Below are positions 9,128-17,409 of a stretch of DNA of 64,000 bases, in pieces (the first letter of the stretch is position 1; every line of letters starts with the position of its first letter). A program made the translations under genes and the position numbers. Below the pieces are notes generated by a model that searched no databases, had not been told where the DNA came from, and saw only the letters and a program-made list of their open reading frames with translations. The DNA comes from Halieaceae bacterium (GTDB lineage: Bacteria > Pseudomonadota > Gammaproteobacteria > Pseudomonadales > Halieaceae), in the NCBI GenBank assembly GCA_902631395.1, contig CACOYM010000003.1, positions 62,001-126,000 of the forward strand, given 5' to 3'.

Positions 9128-10558
9128 ATGCGAGATTACACACAGTTCTACATTAACGGCCAGTGGGCTGACCCTGTTACGCCAAAGACCCTAGATGTTC
9201 TAGACCCTTCGACCGAGGAAGTCTGCGCCATGATCTCTCTGGGTGCCGAGGCCGATGTAGACATGGCAGTTGCCGCGGCGAAGGCAGCTTTCGAGCCGTT
9301 CAGTCAGACTAGTGTTGAAGAGCGTGTCGGCATGCTGGAGCGGATGGCAAAAATTTTCCAGCGCCGCATCGGCGAATTTGCTGAGGCGGTTCGTTTGGAA
9401 ATGGGTGCGCCCATCAAACTTGCGAGTACTGCACAGGCCTACGCGGGGCTCGGTCACATCACAGAGGCGGCGAAAATTCTCAAAACGTATTCTTTTACTG
9501 AGGACCTCGGCCCACACCGTGTTGTGAAAGAGCCCATCGGCGTCTGCGGGATGATTACACCTTGGAATTGGCCGCTGAATCAGGTCAGCTGCAAAGTCGC
9601 GCCCGCACTGGCGGTAGGTTGCACAATGGTACTTAAGCCCAGCGAAGTGGCGCCCCTGTCTGCGTATCTATATGCCGAAATTATGGACGAGGCAGGGGTG
9701 CCTGCAGGTGTTTTCAATCTGGTGAATGGTGATGGTCCGACCGTGGGTGAGGCCCTATCGCGTCACCCCGATATCGATATGATGTCCTTTACAGGCTCAA
9801 CTCGCGCTGGCTCACTGGTTGCCCAGAACGCGGCCCCCACTGTGAAACGGGTCACGCAGGAATTAGGCGGGAAGTCACCGAATATTATTCTCGACGATGC
9901 AGATCTGGAGGCGGCGGTTACCCGCGGTGTGGTGCACATGTATAACAACACCGGACAGTCGTGTAACGCACCATCGCGTATGCTCGTGCCTCGTGCGTTA
10001 TTGGCGGATGCCGAGGCGATCGCCGCAAAGGTCACGGAGTCTGTGGTTATTGGCGCAACCGGCGATGACACGACGACGATGGGCCCAGTCGTTTCCAAAG
10101 TCCAGTGGGACAAGATACAGGGCCTGATTGAGGCTGGTATTAACGAGGGTGCCAAGGTGGTCTGTGGTGGGCCGGGCTTACCCGATGGTATCGAGCGCGG
10201 TTACTACGTGAAGCCAACCGTGTTTTCCGAGGTCGCCAACGACATGACCATTGCTCAGCAGGAGATATTTGGTCCAGTGTTGGCGATGTTGCCTTACGAC
10301 AGTGAAGAAGAAGCGATTCAGATTGCCAACGATACGCCCTACGGCTTAGCCGGTTATGTACAAAGTGGTGACCTTGATCACGCTCGTTTAGTAGCCTCCC
10401 GTATTCGCGCAGGTAACGTCCACATCAACGGTGCGTCTCCTGGAATGGATGTGCCCTTCGGGGGTTACAAGCAGTCAGGTAATGGCCGTGAATGGGGTTC
10501 ACATGGTTTTACCGATTACTTGGAAATCAAAGCGATCTCGGGCTTCAAAGCAGCTTGA
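9128..10558 (+). CDS. NAD(P)-dependent aldehyde dehydrogenase
   Basis: A standard ALDH-superfamily enzyme of 476 residues that oxidises an aldehyde to its acid. It has the TPWNWPLNQVSCKVAPAL segment, the catalytic Glu in QELGGKSPN, the nucleophilic Cys in GQSCNAPSR and EIFGPVLAMLPYD. The start at 9128 gives the usual YINGQWADP N-terminus and is preceded by GAGGT. It is 25 bases upstream of glpK and probably co-transcribed with it. Substrate not predictable; linkage to glycerol kinase suggests a small aldehyde such as glyceraldehyde, but this is inference. Confidence 0.9.
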   Translation: MRDYTQFYINGQWADPVTPKTLDVLDPSTEEVCAMISLGAEADVDMAVAAAKAAFEPFSQTSVEERVGMLERMAKIFQRRIGEFAEAVRLEMGAPIKLASTAQAYAGLGHITEAAKILKTYSFTEDLGPHRVVKEPIGVCGMITPWNWPLNQVSCKVAPALAVGCTMVLKPSEVAPLSAYLYAEIMDEAGVPAGVFNLVNGDGPTVGEALSRHPDIDMMSFTGSTRAGSLVAQNAAPTVKRVTQELGGKSPNIILDDADLEAAVTRGVVHMYNNTGQSCNAPSRMLVPRALLADAEAIAAKVTESVVIGATGDDTTTMGPVVSKVQWDKIQGLIEAGINEGAKVVCGGPGLPDGIERGYYVKPTVFSEVANDMTIAQQEIFGPVLAMLPYDSEEEAIQIANDTPYGLAGYVQSGDLDHARLVASRIRAGNVHINGASPGMDVPFGGYKQSGNGREWGSHGFTDYLEIKAISGFKAA

Positions 10559-10583
10559 GTCGCGTAGGTAAAGAGCGTTTGCC

Positions 10584-12077
10584 ATGAAGGCGATTCTGGC
10601 GATCGACCAGGGCACCACGGGCACGACTGTCGCGGTCATGAGTACTCGTGGAGTTTTGCTTGGCAGCGTCAATTATGAGTTCCCTCAAATTTATCCCAAG
10701 CCCGGTTGGGTGGAACATGATCCTGAGGCCATTTGGTCGTCGGTTCTGAAGGGTATCCGGGCGGTATTTCGCAAGGGGTTATGCAAAGCCGCAGACGTTG
10801 CCTGTATAGGCATCACCAATCAACGTGAAACGTCACTGCTGTGGGAGCGACGCACCGGCAAACCCTTGGGAAATGCCATCGTTTGGCAGTGTCGGCGCAC
10901 GGCGGCGTTTTGCGAAGGGCTCCAAAAAAAGGGCGTTGAGCCGATGGTGCGTGACAGGACGGGTTTAGTGCTCGATCCGTACTTTTCGGCGAGCAAGTTC
11001 CGCTGGTTGCTGAACGACATAGACGGTGTAAGGGGTCGCGCACGCCGCGGCGAGGTTGCCGCCGGCACGATTGATGCCTATTTACTGGCAAGATTGACCG
11101 GTGGTCTGGTGCATGCAACGGATGTGTCCAATGCGTCCCGCACTTCGTTAATGAACCTGCGCACCTTGGATTGGGACCCTGATCTTCTCAAGCTTTTCAG
11201 TGTTCCGCACAATATTCTGCCGGACATTATCCCGTCCAGTGGTGACTTGGGTCGCACTTTGGGAGTGCCAGGGTTGCCTGACGGTCTACCAATCTCCGGT
11301 ATCGCCGGAGATCAGCAGTCCGCACTCTTCGGACAGGCGGGGTTCGAGAGAGGTGCGGCTAAATGCACGTTCGGGACTGGCTCCTTTATTCTCATGAATA
11401 CGGGTCAAGACCGAATGCACAGTGACGCCGGATTGCTCAGCACTGTTGCCTGGCAGTTGCCAGGGCAGCAGTCAGCGGTGTACGCCCTGGAGGGGGGTGC
11501 TTTCATCTGCGGCGCGGCAGTTCAGTGGTTGCGTGACGGATTGGGCATCATCAAGCGTGCACAAGACATTGAACGTTTGGCTGCGTCCGTTCCCGACGCT
11601 AACGGTGTTGAGTTTGTACCGGCACTGACAGGGTTGGGGGCGCCGCATTGGGACCCGGCTGCGCGAGGCGTGATATCGGGATTGACTCGGGGCGCTACGG
11701 CCGCCCATATTGCCCGCGCAACGCTAGAGGCGATGGCGCTCCAGAATGTCGACATTCTGCGGGCTATGGAGCGTGATCTCGCAAGACGGATGAGCGATCT
11801 TAGGGTGGATGGTGGTGCTTCCACCAACAATATGCTGATGCAGCTGCAGGCTGATTACCTGGGCAGAGCCATTGTCCGCCCGATGATCATCGAGACGACC
11901 GTGGTGGGGGCTTGCTTTCTTGCCGGGCTCGGTGTGGGGGTCTGGAAGAACACCGAGGCTTTGGCAAAAGTTTGGCGAGCGGATCAATCGTTCCCTGCTC
12001 GAATGACAACGGGCGCCCGGCGCCGAAGGCTGTCATCTTGGCAGCATGCGGTTGATCGCGTTAAATCGGTAGGGTGA
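10584..12077 (+). CDS. glpK: Glycerol kinase
   Basis: FGGY-family kinase of 497 residues that phosphorylates glycerol to glycerol 3-phosphate. It begins with ILAIDQGTTGT, and contains CIGITNQRET, the DRTGLVLDPYFSASK substrate segment and the C-terminal LRVDGGASTNNMLMQLQADYLG. Length and motifs match bacterial GlpK. No glpF, glpD or glpR is in the window; instead an aldehyde dehydrogenase precedes it and a small zinc-ribbon gene follows after seven bases. The Cys-rich ends seen in some regulators are absent. Confidence 0.95.
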   Translation: MKAILAIDQGTTGTTVAVMSTRGVLLGSVNYEFPQIYPKPGWVEHDPEAIWSSVLKGIRAVFRKGLCKAADVACIGITNQRETSLLWERRTGKPLGNAIVWQCRRTAAFCEGLQKKGVEPMVRDRTGLVLDPYFSASKFRWLLNDIDGVRGRARRGEVAAGTIDAYLLARLTGGLVHATDVSNASRTSLMNLRTLDWDPDLLKLFSVPHNILPDIIPSSGDLGRTLGVPGLPDGLPISGIAGDQQSALFGQAGFERGAAKCTFGTGSFILMNTGQDRMHSDAGLLSTVAWQLPGQQSAVYALEGGAFICGAAVQWLRDGLGIIKRAQDIERLAASVPDANGVEFVPALTGLGAPHWDPAARGVISGLTRGATAAHIARATLEAMALQNVDILRAMERDLARRMSDLRVDGGASTNNMLMQLQADYLGRAIVRPMIIETTVVGACFLAGLGVGVWKNTEALAKVWRADQSFPARMTTGARRRRLSSWQHAVDRVKSVG

Positions 12078-12084
12078 TCGATTA

Positions 12085-12264
12085 ATGGCAGATGTGGTCC
12101 CGTTTTCTCGGGCAAAAAAAAAGAAGTGGGATCAAACGATGTGCCGCAATGGTCACCACAGGTGGCGCCCGGTCAAATCTGATCCTTTTGCCGTTCATCG
12201 AGGCGAGTTAATTACGCGTTTTCGTTGTGAGCGCTGCGGAAAAGAGCGGACTAAAGCGACCTAA
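12085..12264 (+). CDS. Small zinc-ribbon-like protein, 59 residues
   Basis: A short ORF seven bases after glpK that reads as a compact zinc-binding protein. After a basic stretch (RAKKKKW) come a CRNGHHRW motif at about residues 20-27 and a CERCG motif at 48-52, giving a C-x3-H...C-x2-C set of possible ligands. The RPVKSDPFAVHRGELITRFRC linker resembles short bacterial zinc ribbons of unknown role. The gene lies at the operon end; no obvious Shine-Dalgarno is visible beyond AGGGTGATC, so reinitiation after glpK is likely. Confidence 0.6.
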   Translation: MADVVPFSRAKKKKWDQTMCRNGHHRWRPVKSDPFAVHRGELITRFRCERCGKERTKAT

Positions 12265-12323
12265 GCCAGCTCGCTCCACTAGCCTCCCTAGACGTCCGAG
12301 GAGCATCGTGTGACAACTTCTTG

Positions 12324-12340
12324 TGCAAGAGCTGATTGCA
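12324..12340. promoter_or_regulatory. Possible operator dyad upstream of an aminotransferase gene
   Basis: The sequence TGCAA-N7-TTGCA is a perfect five-base inverted repeat about 140 bases before the aminotransferase start at 12479. A second short dyad (ACAA-CTTC-TTGT) lies directly upstream. Either could bind a regulator, but chance occurrence is possible. Confidence 0.25.
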
Positions 12341-12478
12341 GAAACGCCCAGTTGTGAGCGACGTCCTCCCTAGCATAGTCAGAGATTTAAAACCTCTAGG
12401 TAGTAGTTGTGGCGTGCGAGAGTCGATAGACTGCTCGCAGCAACAAAGAGCTGCGCGTGGACATGGGGAGTGAGACGC

Positions 12479-13822
12479 ATGACTGCCATGATTTATCCGA
12501 CAACTAACCCGTCACTGTCCGAGCAAATGCTGGTGGCGCGGGCAGAAGGGCCCTACATCTTCGATAAGCAGGGCAAGCGCTACCTCGAGGGTATGGCGGG
12601 ACTTTGGTGCACGGCACTGGGTTACGGCAATAAGGAGATAATAGAGGTAGCCGAGCGACAGATGCGCGAGCTCAGTTTTAGTCATATGTTTGGCGGGAAA
12701 ACACACGCCTCAGCAATGGAGCTCGCCGACAAGCTGTCGGCAATGGTGCCGATGTCTGATGGTCGGGTGTTCTTGGGTAACTCTGGGTCTGACGCCAATG
12801 ACACGCTTCTCAAACTGATCCGCTATCACGCAGAAGCCTCCGGACAGCCTGAGCGCTTCAAGGTAATAGCCAGAGAGCAGGGCTACCACGGGGTAACGCT
12901 GGCCTCTGCTGCACTCACCGCCATTCCGACAAATCATGCGCACTTTCAGCTGCCTTTCGAAGCACTGGGCGTTCTGAGAACGGGCTCGGCTCACTACTAC
13001 CGTGGTGCGATTGAAGGCGAGACCGAGGCAGACTTTGTGGCGCGTCGCGCCGACGAGTTGGAGTCCCTAATTTTAGCTGAAGGGCCCGACACTATTGCGG
13101 CGATGATCGCAGAGCCCGTGAGTGGTGCAGGGGGTGTGATTGTTCCGCCGTCCGGTTATTTCGAGGCGATTCAGGCAGTTCTGGATCGCTACGGCATCTG
13201 GTTATGGGACGATGAGGTGATATGCGGGTTTGGACGTCTCGGGGAGGATTTCGGCGCCAATAAAATGGCTATGCGACCCCAACTGATGACGCTGGCTAAG
13301 GCGTTGTCGTCGGCTTACGTGCCAGTATCAGCCGCCATCGTACAGGGTGATATCGCCGACTGCATCAATGCTTCCGCGACGGAAGTTGGGGTATTCGGTC
13401 ACGGTTATACCTACAGCGGTCATCCACTGGGGTGTGCGGTTGCAAGTAAGGTTATCGATATATACGTCCGCGATCGCATATTCGATCATGCGAAGGAGGT
13501 AGGCGGTTATTTGCAGTCGCGCCTGACAGAATTCGCAGATCATCCTCTGGTAGGTGAGGTATCCGGCGTCGGCATGATTGGTGCCTTGGAGCTTGTGGCT
13601 GACAAGGAATCCAAAAAGCCCTTCGAGGGTATGAAAGTTGGGCAGTTTTGCGCAAAAGCCGCAGAAGAGAACGGGCTGGTGATCCGGCCTCTCGGTGGCA
13701 ACCGTGTTGCGCTGTGTCCGCCTCTCATCATCGGGCCTGAGCACGTTGACGAGATCGGTGAAAAGCTGGGCGCAGCATTGAACACCACACTCGATTGGGT
13801 GACGGCGCAAGGCCTTCGCTAG
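12479..13822 (+). CDS. Class III aminotransferase (putrescine/omega-amino acid type)
   Basis: A PLP transaminase of about 447 residues close to the SpuC-like putrescine--pyruvate and related omega-amino acid transaminases. It shows the RYLEGMAGLWCTALGYGN opening, LGNSGSDANDTLLKL, GYHGVTLASAALT, LWDDEVICGFGRLGE and the PLP lysine in TLAKALSSAYVPVSA. The ATG at 12479 is preceded by GGGGAG at a proper distance. Its TAG stop shares a CTAG with the stop of pspF on the other strand. Distinct from the other class III enzyme at 4366, so two omega-transaminases are present. Confidence 0.9.
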   Translation: MTAMIYPTTNPSLSEQMLVARAEGPYIFDKQGKRYLEGMAGLWCTALGYGNKEIIEVAERQMRELSFSHMFGGKTHASAMELADKLSAMVPMSDGRVFLGNSGSDANDTLLKLIRYHAEASGQPERFKVIAREQGYHGVTLASAALTAIPTNHAHFQLPFEALGVLRTGSAHYYRGAIEGETEADFVARRADELESLILAEGPDTIAAMIAEPVSGAGGVIVPPSGYFEAIQAVLDRYGIWLWDDEVICGFGRLGEDFGANKMAMRPQLMTLAKALSSAYVPVSAAIVQGDIADCINASATEVGVFGHGYTYSGHPLGCAVASKVIDIYVRDRIFDHAKEVGGYLQSRLTEFADHPLVGEVSGVGMIGALELVADKESKKPFEGMKVGQFCAKAAEENGLVIRPLGGNRVALCPPLIIGPEHVDEIGEKLGAALNTTLDWVTAQGLR

Positions 13823-14904
13823 CGTTTGCCTCGGCTGCGGCGGGTGGTCAGGCCGTGCTTACGAACCAGCGCGCGCATCTGATTGTAATTGAGTCCGAGT
13901 AAATCCGAGGCGTCGCTCTGACGCTGATGGGCAGCGTCCAGTGCCCGCTCCAGCCATGACAGCTCCTCGTCGTGGAGTTGCTGTTTGAGATCTATGGGCC
14001 ATAGGGTCCGCGTTTGCGAGGAAGGCGCGAACTCATATGACGACGCAGCATCGGCCACTAGGCGATGCTGCTCATATACGTTGCGAGCGGCGTCTGGCGC
14101 ATCGGGGTCTAGGGGTGAGCTTGCTCTCTGATGAAACGGGTTGATCACAATCTCGGCTATAGGGCGTTCGGCCTCCACCGCCCTAAACAAAGATCGCTCG
14201 ACGACATTTTTTAGTTCGCGAATATTGCCGGGCCAGCAATATGATTGAAGCTGCCGGACGGCGGCCTTGGTGAATCCAGGGAAGTATTCCCACCCGAGTT
14301 CCCGACACATCCGCATGCCGAAATGATGAGCGAGTTCCATTAGGTCATCGTCACGCTTTCTTAATGGTGGCAAGGCCACCACGTCGAAGCTCAGACGATC
14401 TAATAAATCCCAACGAAAAAGACCGGCGTCAGCCATCGCCGGCAGGTCCGCATTGGTTGCGCCTACCAGTCGAACATCTACCCGCAGTGTTTTCTGACCG
14501 CCGACCCGCTCAAATTCACCGTACTCAATAACTCGCAGGAGTTTCTCTTGAAGCCGAGGCGACATCGTTGCGAGTTCGTCTAGGAATAGCGTTCCGCCGT
14601 CGGTGAGTTCAAATCGCCCGATGTGTCGCTTGGTAGCGCCAGTAAATGCGCCTGCCTCATGGCCAAAAAGTTCGCTCTCAAGCAGAGTTTCGGTGACAGC
14701 GCTGCAGTTAATTTTCGTGAACGCCTGATTCCATCGGGGGGACAAATAGTGCAGACGCTCGGCGGCAAGCTCCTTCCCCGTACCGCGCTCACCCACAATG
14801 AGGACAGGACGGTCAATGCCGGCGAGCCTCGATATGTGGTCCAAAGCGGCTGCCAGAGCGGTCGATTCACCAATGATCGTAGGGGCCTGATTGACCATCA
14901 TCAA
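13819..14904 (-). CDS. pspF: PspF, sigma-54 dependent activator of the phage-shock operon
   Basis: A bacterial enhancer-binding protein of about 361 residues with no N-terminal receiver domain, as is typical for PspF. The AAA+ domain has Walker A GERGTGKE (38-45), the sigma-54 contacting GAFTGA loop (85-90), Walker B GGTLFLDE (103-110) and the [14 protein letters not shown] sensor II region. The C-terminus carries a Fis-type helix-turn-helix ([24 protein letters not shown]). In the known system PspA inhibits PspF. It is divergent from the psp operon it should activate. Three ATGs are clustered at the start. Confidence 0.95.
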   Translation of the reverse strand: MMMVNQAPTIIGESTALAAALDHISRLAGIDRPVLIVGERGTGKELAAERLHYLSPRWNQAFTKINCSAVTETLLESELFGHEAGAFTGATKRHIGRFELTDGGTLFLDELATMSPRLQEKLLRVIEYGEFERVGGQKTLRVDVRLVGATNADLPAMADAGLFRWDLLDRLSFDVVALPPLRKRDDDLMELAHHFGMRMCRELGWEYFPGFTKAAVRQLQSYCWPGNIRELKNVVERSLFRAVEAERPIAEIVINPFHQRASSPLDPDAPDAARNVYEQHRLVADAASSYEFAPSSQTRTLWPIDLKQQLHDEELSWLERALDAAHQRQSDASDLLGLNYNQMRALVRKHGLTTRRSRGKR

Positions 14905-14939
14905 ACAATACCCTAATAAAGGTGAAAAATCGATTATAT

Positions 14940-14978
14940 AAAGGCTTAAATAACCTTTACGTCTTTTATCTGTAAGGG
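14940..14978. promoter_or_regulatory. Possible PspF upstream activating sites
   Basis: Between pspF and the psp operon lie two overlapping dyads: AAAGG-N9-CCTTT (14940-14958) and CCTTTAC-N11-GTAAGGG (14954-14978, one mismatch). They are 40-80 bases upstream of the sigma-54 type promoter, where an enhancer protein would bind. Assignment to PspF rests on position only. Confidence 0.4.
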
Positions 14979-15020
14979 ATTTTTCTTATAAGCATATGTA
15001 TTGTAATGAAAATTTACTTC

Positions 15021-15036
15021 TAGCACAGATTTCGCA
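15021..15036 (+). promoter_or_regulatory. Sigma-54 (-24/-12) promoter of the psp operon
   Basis: TAGCAC-N5-TCGCA matches the sigma-54 consensus TGGCAC-N5-TTGCA with the correct spacing and the key GC in the -12 element; the -24 has AG where GG is usual. It lies about 55 bases before the first gene of the operon and faces away from pspF, as expected for a PspF-controlled promoter. Confidence 0.7.
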
Positions 15037-15090
15037 AGGATGTATGTATACAGGTAAAACCGACCTGTTGGACCAAGGGGTCGGTTCAAC

Positions 15091-15333
15091 ATGCACAGAG
15101 GGAAAAATGAAACGGATGTAATCGACGAGAGAGCTTTGGTTTATTTGGCAGTGCTGTTCGTATGCAGCGCTCTGGCGGTACTTTCAGGCGCAGCGCGTGC
15201 CGCCGCGACTTCTGGTTTTGTGACGGCGTCATTAGAGGGCGCCTATTGGATTGGCAATACCTTGGCCGCACGTTACCGAGCGTCAGTTGAACCGGTTAAC
15301 GAGGACGAGGGGTCGGATCGCTATGCGCATTAA
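15091..15333 (+). CDS. Small membrane protein at the head of the psp operon, 80 residues
   Basis: An 80-residue protein with one hydrophobic segment (about residues 16-36, ALVYLAVLFVCSALAVLSG) followed by a small-residue-rich helix and an acidic, charged tail ending DEGSDRYAH. It is the first gene after the sigma-54 promoter and overlaps the next small gene by 11 bases, so it is almost certainly co-transcribed with pspA. It is not PspG, PspD or another Psp component I know. A role at the inner membrane, perhaps sensing or anchoring, is inference. The ribosome site is weak. Confidence 0.6.
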   Translation: MHRGKNETDVIDERALVYLAVLFVCSALAVLSGAARAAATSGFVTASLEGAYWIGNTLAARYRASVEPVNEDEGSDRYAH

Positions 15334-15541
15334 TGGCAGTAATATCAGTCATCTGTCGATAGCCTCGCGCGTAAGCGCGCTACTTATTGAGGGCTGTGGA
15401 ATGGTTACGGTAGTGAGTGAACAGGTACGGAGCGATTACGCGCTGTGTATCGACAAACGAGAAGCGGGAGGAGGGGCTCCTGAGGTGGCGGCGCTCGACT
15501 ACGTGGACGTCAGCGAAGTGGCGACAACGGACAAGGGATAG
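15323..15541 (+). CDS. Small hypothetical protein of the psp operon, 72 residues
   Basis: A 72-residue protein starting MRINGSNISHLSIASR, with a hydrophobic but not membrane-length centre (SALLIEGCGMVTVV), and an acidic C-terminal half. It overlaps the end of the preceding small membrane protein gene and stops 12 bases before pspA, so it belongs to the PspF regulon here. I recognise no domain. A longer in-frame start at 15251 would overlap the previous gene heavily and has less protein-like sequence, so 15323 is preferred. Confidence 0.55.
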   Translation: MRINGSNISHLSIASRVSALLIEGCGMVTVVSEQVRSDYALCIDKREAGGGAPEVAALDYVDVSEVATTDKG

Positions 15542-15553
15542 AGGGAGAGAAAC

Positions 15554-16264
15554 ATGGGAATCTTTTCACGGATATCGGACATCGTGAATTCCAATCTGAA
15601 CGCAATGTGTGACAGTGCCGAGGATCCGGAAAAAATGATTCGCCTGATTATTCAGGAAATGGAGGACACGCTGGTCGAGGTGAGAAGCGCTTCTGCCCGC
15701 GTCATTGCAGACCAGAAGGCCACGGTGCGGCGGCGGGATCGGATTGCCGCTGAGGTCGTTAACTGGGAGGAGAAGGCAAAACTCGCTGTCTCAAAAGGCC
15801 GCGACGACTTGGCTAAGGCTGCCCTACAAGAGCGACGCTCGGTGGAGGAATCGCTGCGCATTATCGAGGAGGAGCTTTCCTCGTCTGGTGAGCACATTGC
15901 GCAGCTCAACGAAGAGGTTGGCCAACTGCAGCAGAAACTCGATGACGCCAAGGCTAAACAAAAAGCGATCCTCCTCAGAAGCAAAGCTGCCAGCTCTAGA
16001 ATGCAAGTGAAAAAACAAGTGCAGCGCAACGAGTTGGATAATGCCTTTGCCAAGTTCGAGCGTTTCGAACGTAAGGTGGATAACCTCGAAGGGGAATTGC
16101 GGGCCATGGATCTGGGCCGAGATACTGCGTCTAGTCTGGCTGCAGAGATTGACGCGCTCGGTGAAGACGACTGGCTGAATGATGAATTGTTGCGCATAAA
16201 GGACGCTGTGGCGGATACCGAGACGCCCGGCGACAGCGGCAGCGGTGCGGCGCAGTCGTCATAA
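15554..16264 (+). CDS. pspA: Phage shock protein A
   Basis: PspA/IM30 (ESCRT-III superfamily) protein of 236 residues. It begins with the amphipathic helix MGIFSRISDIVNSNLNAM that binds stressed inner membrane, followed by DPEKMIRLIIQEMEDTLVEVRS and long coiled-coil helices to about residue 190. In the family it both stabilises membrane and restrains PspF. The gene has GAGGGAGAG before its ATG, is preceded by two small genes on the same operon, and is followed by pspB after 76 bases. Confidence 0.97.
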   Translation: MGIFSRISDIVNSNLNAMCDSAEDPEKMIRLIIQEMEDTLVEVRSASARVIADQKATVRRRDRIAAEVVNWEEKAKLAVSKGRDDLAKAALQERRSVEESLRIIEEELSSSGEHIAQLNEEVGQLQQKLDDAKAKQKAILLRSKAASSRMQVKKQVQRNELDNAFAKFERFERKVDNLEGELRAMDLGRDTASSLAAEIDALGEDDWLNDELLRIKDAVADTETPGDSGSGAAQSS

Positions 16265-16340
16265 GTCTTGCTGGCATAATCGAAACCAGAGGCGATGGGG
16301 CCGTCTGTGATCGGCAGGCGGTTATCGATAGGGAGAGTAA

Positions 16341-16601
16341 ATGAACCCTTTTGAAGTGTTGTTCGTGCCGATGGTGCTGTTTATCGTAATCGTGGCACCC
16401 ACCTGGATTGTGATGCACTACCGGAGCGTTAACCGGTCCAGTAGTCAGCTCAGCGAGGACGATCGTCAGGCACTAGAGGAGATGCTGGTTGCGGTGGATC
16501 AAATGGCGGATCGAATCGATTCACTGGAATCCATCTTGGATGCTGATCATCCCAACTGGCGAGAGGACGCAGACGCTGCGGCTAAAGAGGAGGGGCGGTA
16601 A
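16341..16601 (+). CDS. pspB: Phage shock protein B
   Basis: An 86-residue inner-membrane protein with one N-terminal span (about residues 4-24, EVLFVPMVLFIVIVAPTWIV) and a cytoplasmic amphipathic helix (SEDDRQALEEMLVAVDQMADRIDSLESILD), the standard PspB layout. With PspC it senses envelope stress and draws PspA away from PspF. Its stop overlaps the start of pspC by one base (TAATG), suggesting coupled translation. GGGAGAG lies upstream of the ATG. Confidence 0.95.
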   Translation: MNPFEVLFVPMVLFIVIVAPTWIVMHYRSVNRSSSQLSEDDRQALEEMLVAVDQMADRIDSLESILDADHPNWREDADAAAKEEGR

Positions 16602-17059
16602 TGTCTGAACGGCAACGAAGTTTTGGTGAAAGTCGGCGACGAGGGTGGGGCATGGGGTTATACCGTGACCGCTCTGAAGGCTGGATAGGTGGGGTCTGTG
16701 CCGGTCTGGCAGCTCATTGGGATGTCCCGAATTGGGTGGTTAGGCTGGCAGCGATTGCGCTACTGATGTTCACCGGATCGCTCGCGTTTTGGTTGTATGT
16801 AACTGCTTGGGTTGCTGTCGCCCCAAAGGCTTCTCGTTGGTCAGATTTGCCTGAGGAGGAGATCGAGATCGATATGGAATACGACGAGGACCGCCATACT
16901 TATCGTCGCAAAACAGTGTTTCGTTATACCGATGCACCTGCTGTGCGTGTGCGCAAGGCTAAGGAGCGTGTTGCTCGGGCAGCGAGTCGCATTCAGGCGA
17001 TGGAGCGCTACGTCACCTCAAGGCAGTACGATCTGAATCGGGAGTTCTCGAAGCTTTAG
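16601..17059 (+). CDS. pspC: Phage shock protein C
   Basis: A PspC-domain inner-membrane protein of 152 residues. The domain starts at about residue 19 with LYRDRSEGWIGGVCAGLAAHWDVPNWVVRL and includes a membrane span (IALLMFTGSLAFWLYVTAWV). The C-terminal part is a soluble, basic helix-rich tail, as in E. coli PspC. It acts with PspB upstream of PspA-PspF signalling. It is the last gene of the operon; a weak hairpin followed by TTTTTT at 17061-17095 may end transcription. Confidence 0.95.
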   Translation: MSERQRSFGESRRRGWGMGLYRDRSEGWIGGVCAGLAAHWDVPNWVVRLAAIALLMFTGSLAFWLYVTAWVAVAPKASRWSDLPEEEIEIDMEYDEDRHTYRRKTVFRYTDAPAVRVRKAKERVARAASRIQAMERYVTSRQYDLNREFSKL

Positions 17060-17409
17060 CGCCGGAAGCCTCGGGTTGTAATAAGCGGCTTTTTTGACGT
17101 AAGGCACCTGCAAGTCTGGTAAGTCAGTTCAGGAGCGAGGCCCGCTAAGAGTGAAGCGGCCTAAAGGCCGCCTCTGATGACGTTCCGAGCTCTCGTTGAG
17201 CACGTGCCGTTAGTCCCGCGCGTGTTAATGGCAGGCACCGAAAGAGTGCTGTCCAAATACAGCTATCACCGCGCACCCTCAGCGCCTCACCTCCCCATTG
17301 TTTATGCTGGCACGCGTCTATCTTGACTCCCCGCGATGAAACGTCCTTAGAGTGCGATGGGGTGGAGAAAAGCGCTAAACTCCGGCACCCAAATGGTAAC
17401 GAGTGATCG
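17060..17409. other. Intergenic region with a GC-rich hairpin
   Basis: This 350-base stretch after pspC has no coding frame I can support. It holds a weak terminator-like structure at 17061-17095 (GCCG/CGGC stem, run of six T) and a perfect hairpin GCGGCC-TAAA-GGCCGC at 17156-17171, which lacks a T-run. It must also contain the promoter of the alpha/beta hydrolase gene. Confidence 0.45.

Noticed and set aside
15652-16197. 181-codon antisense frame in pspA
   Set aside because: Ser/Leu-rich low-complexity product typical of the reverse strand of coiled-coil genes.
17156-17171. GC-rich hairpin as a transcription terminator
   Set aside because: Perfect stem but no T-run follows, and it is about 100 bases beyond pspC.
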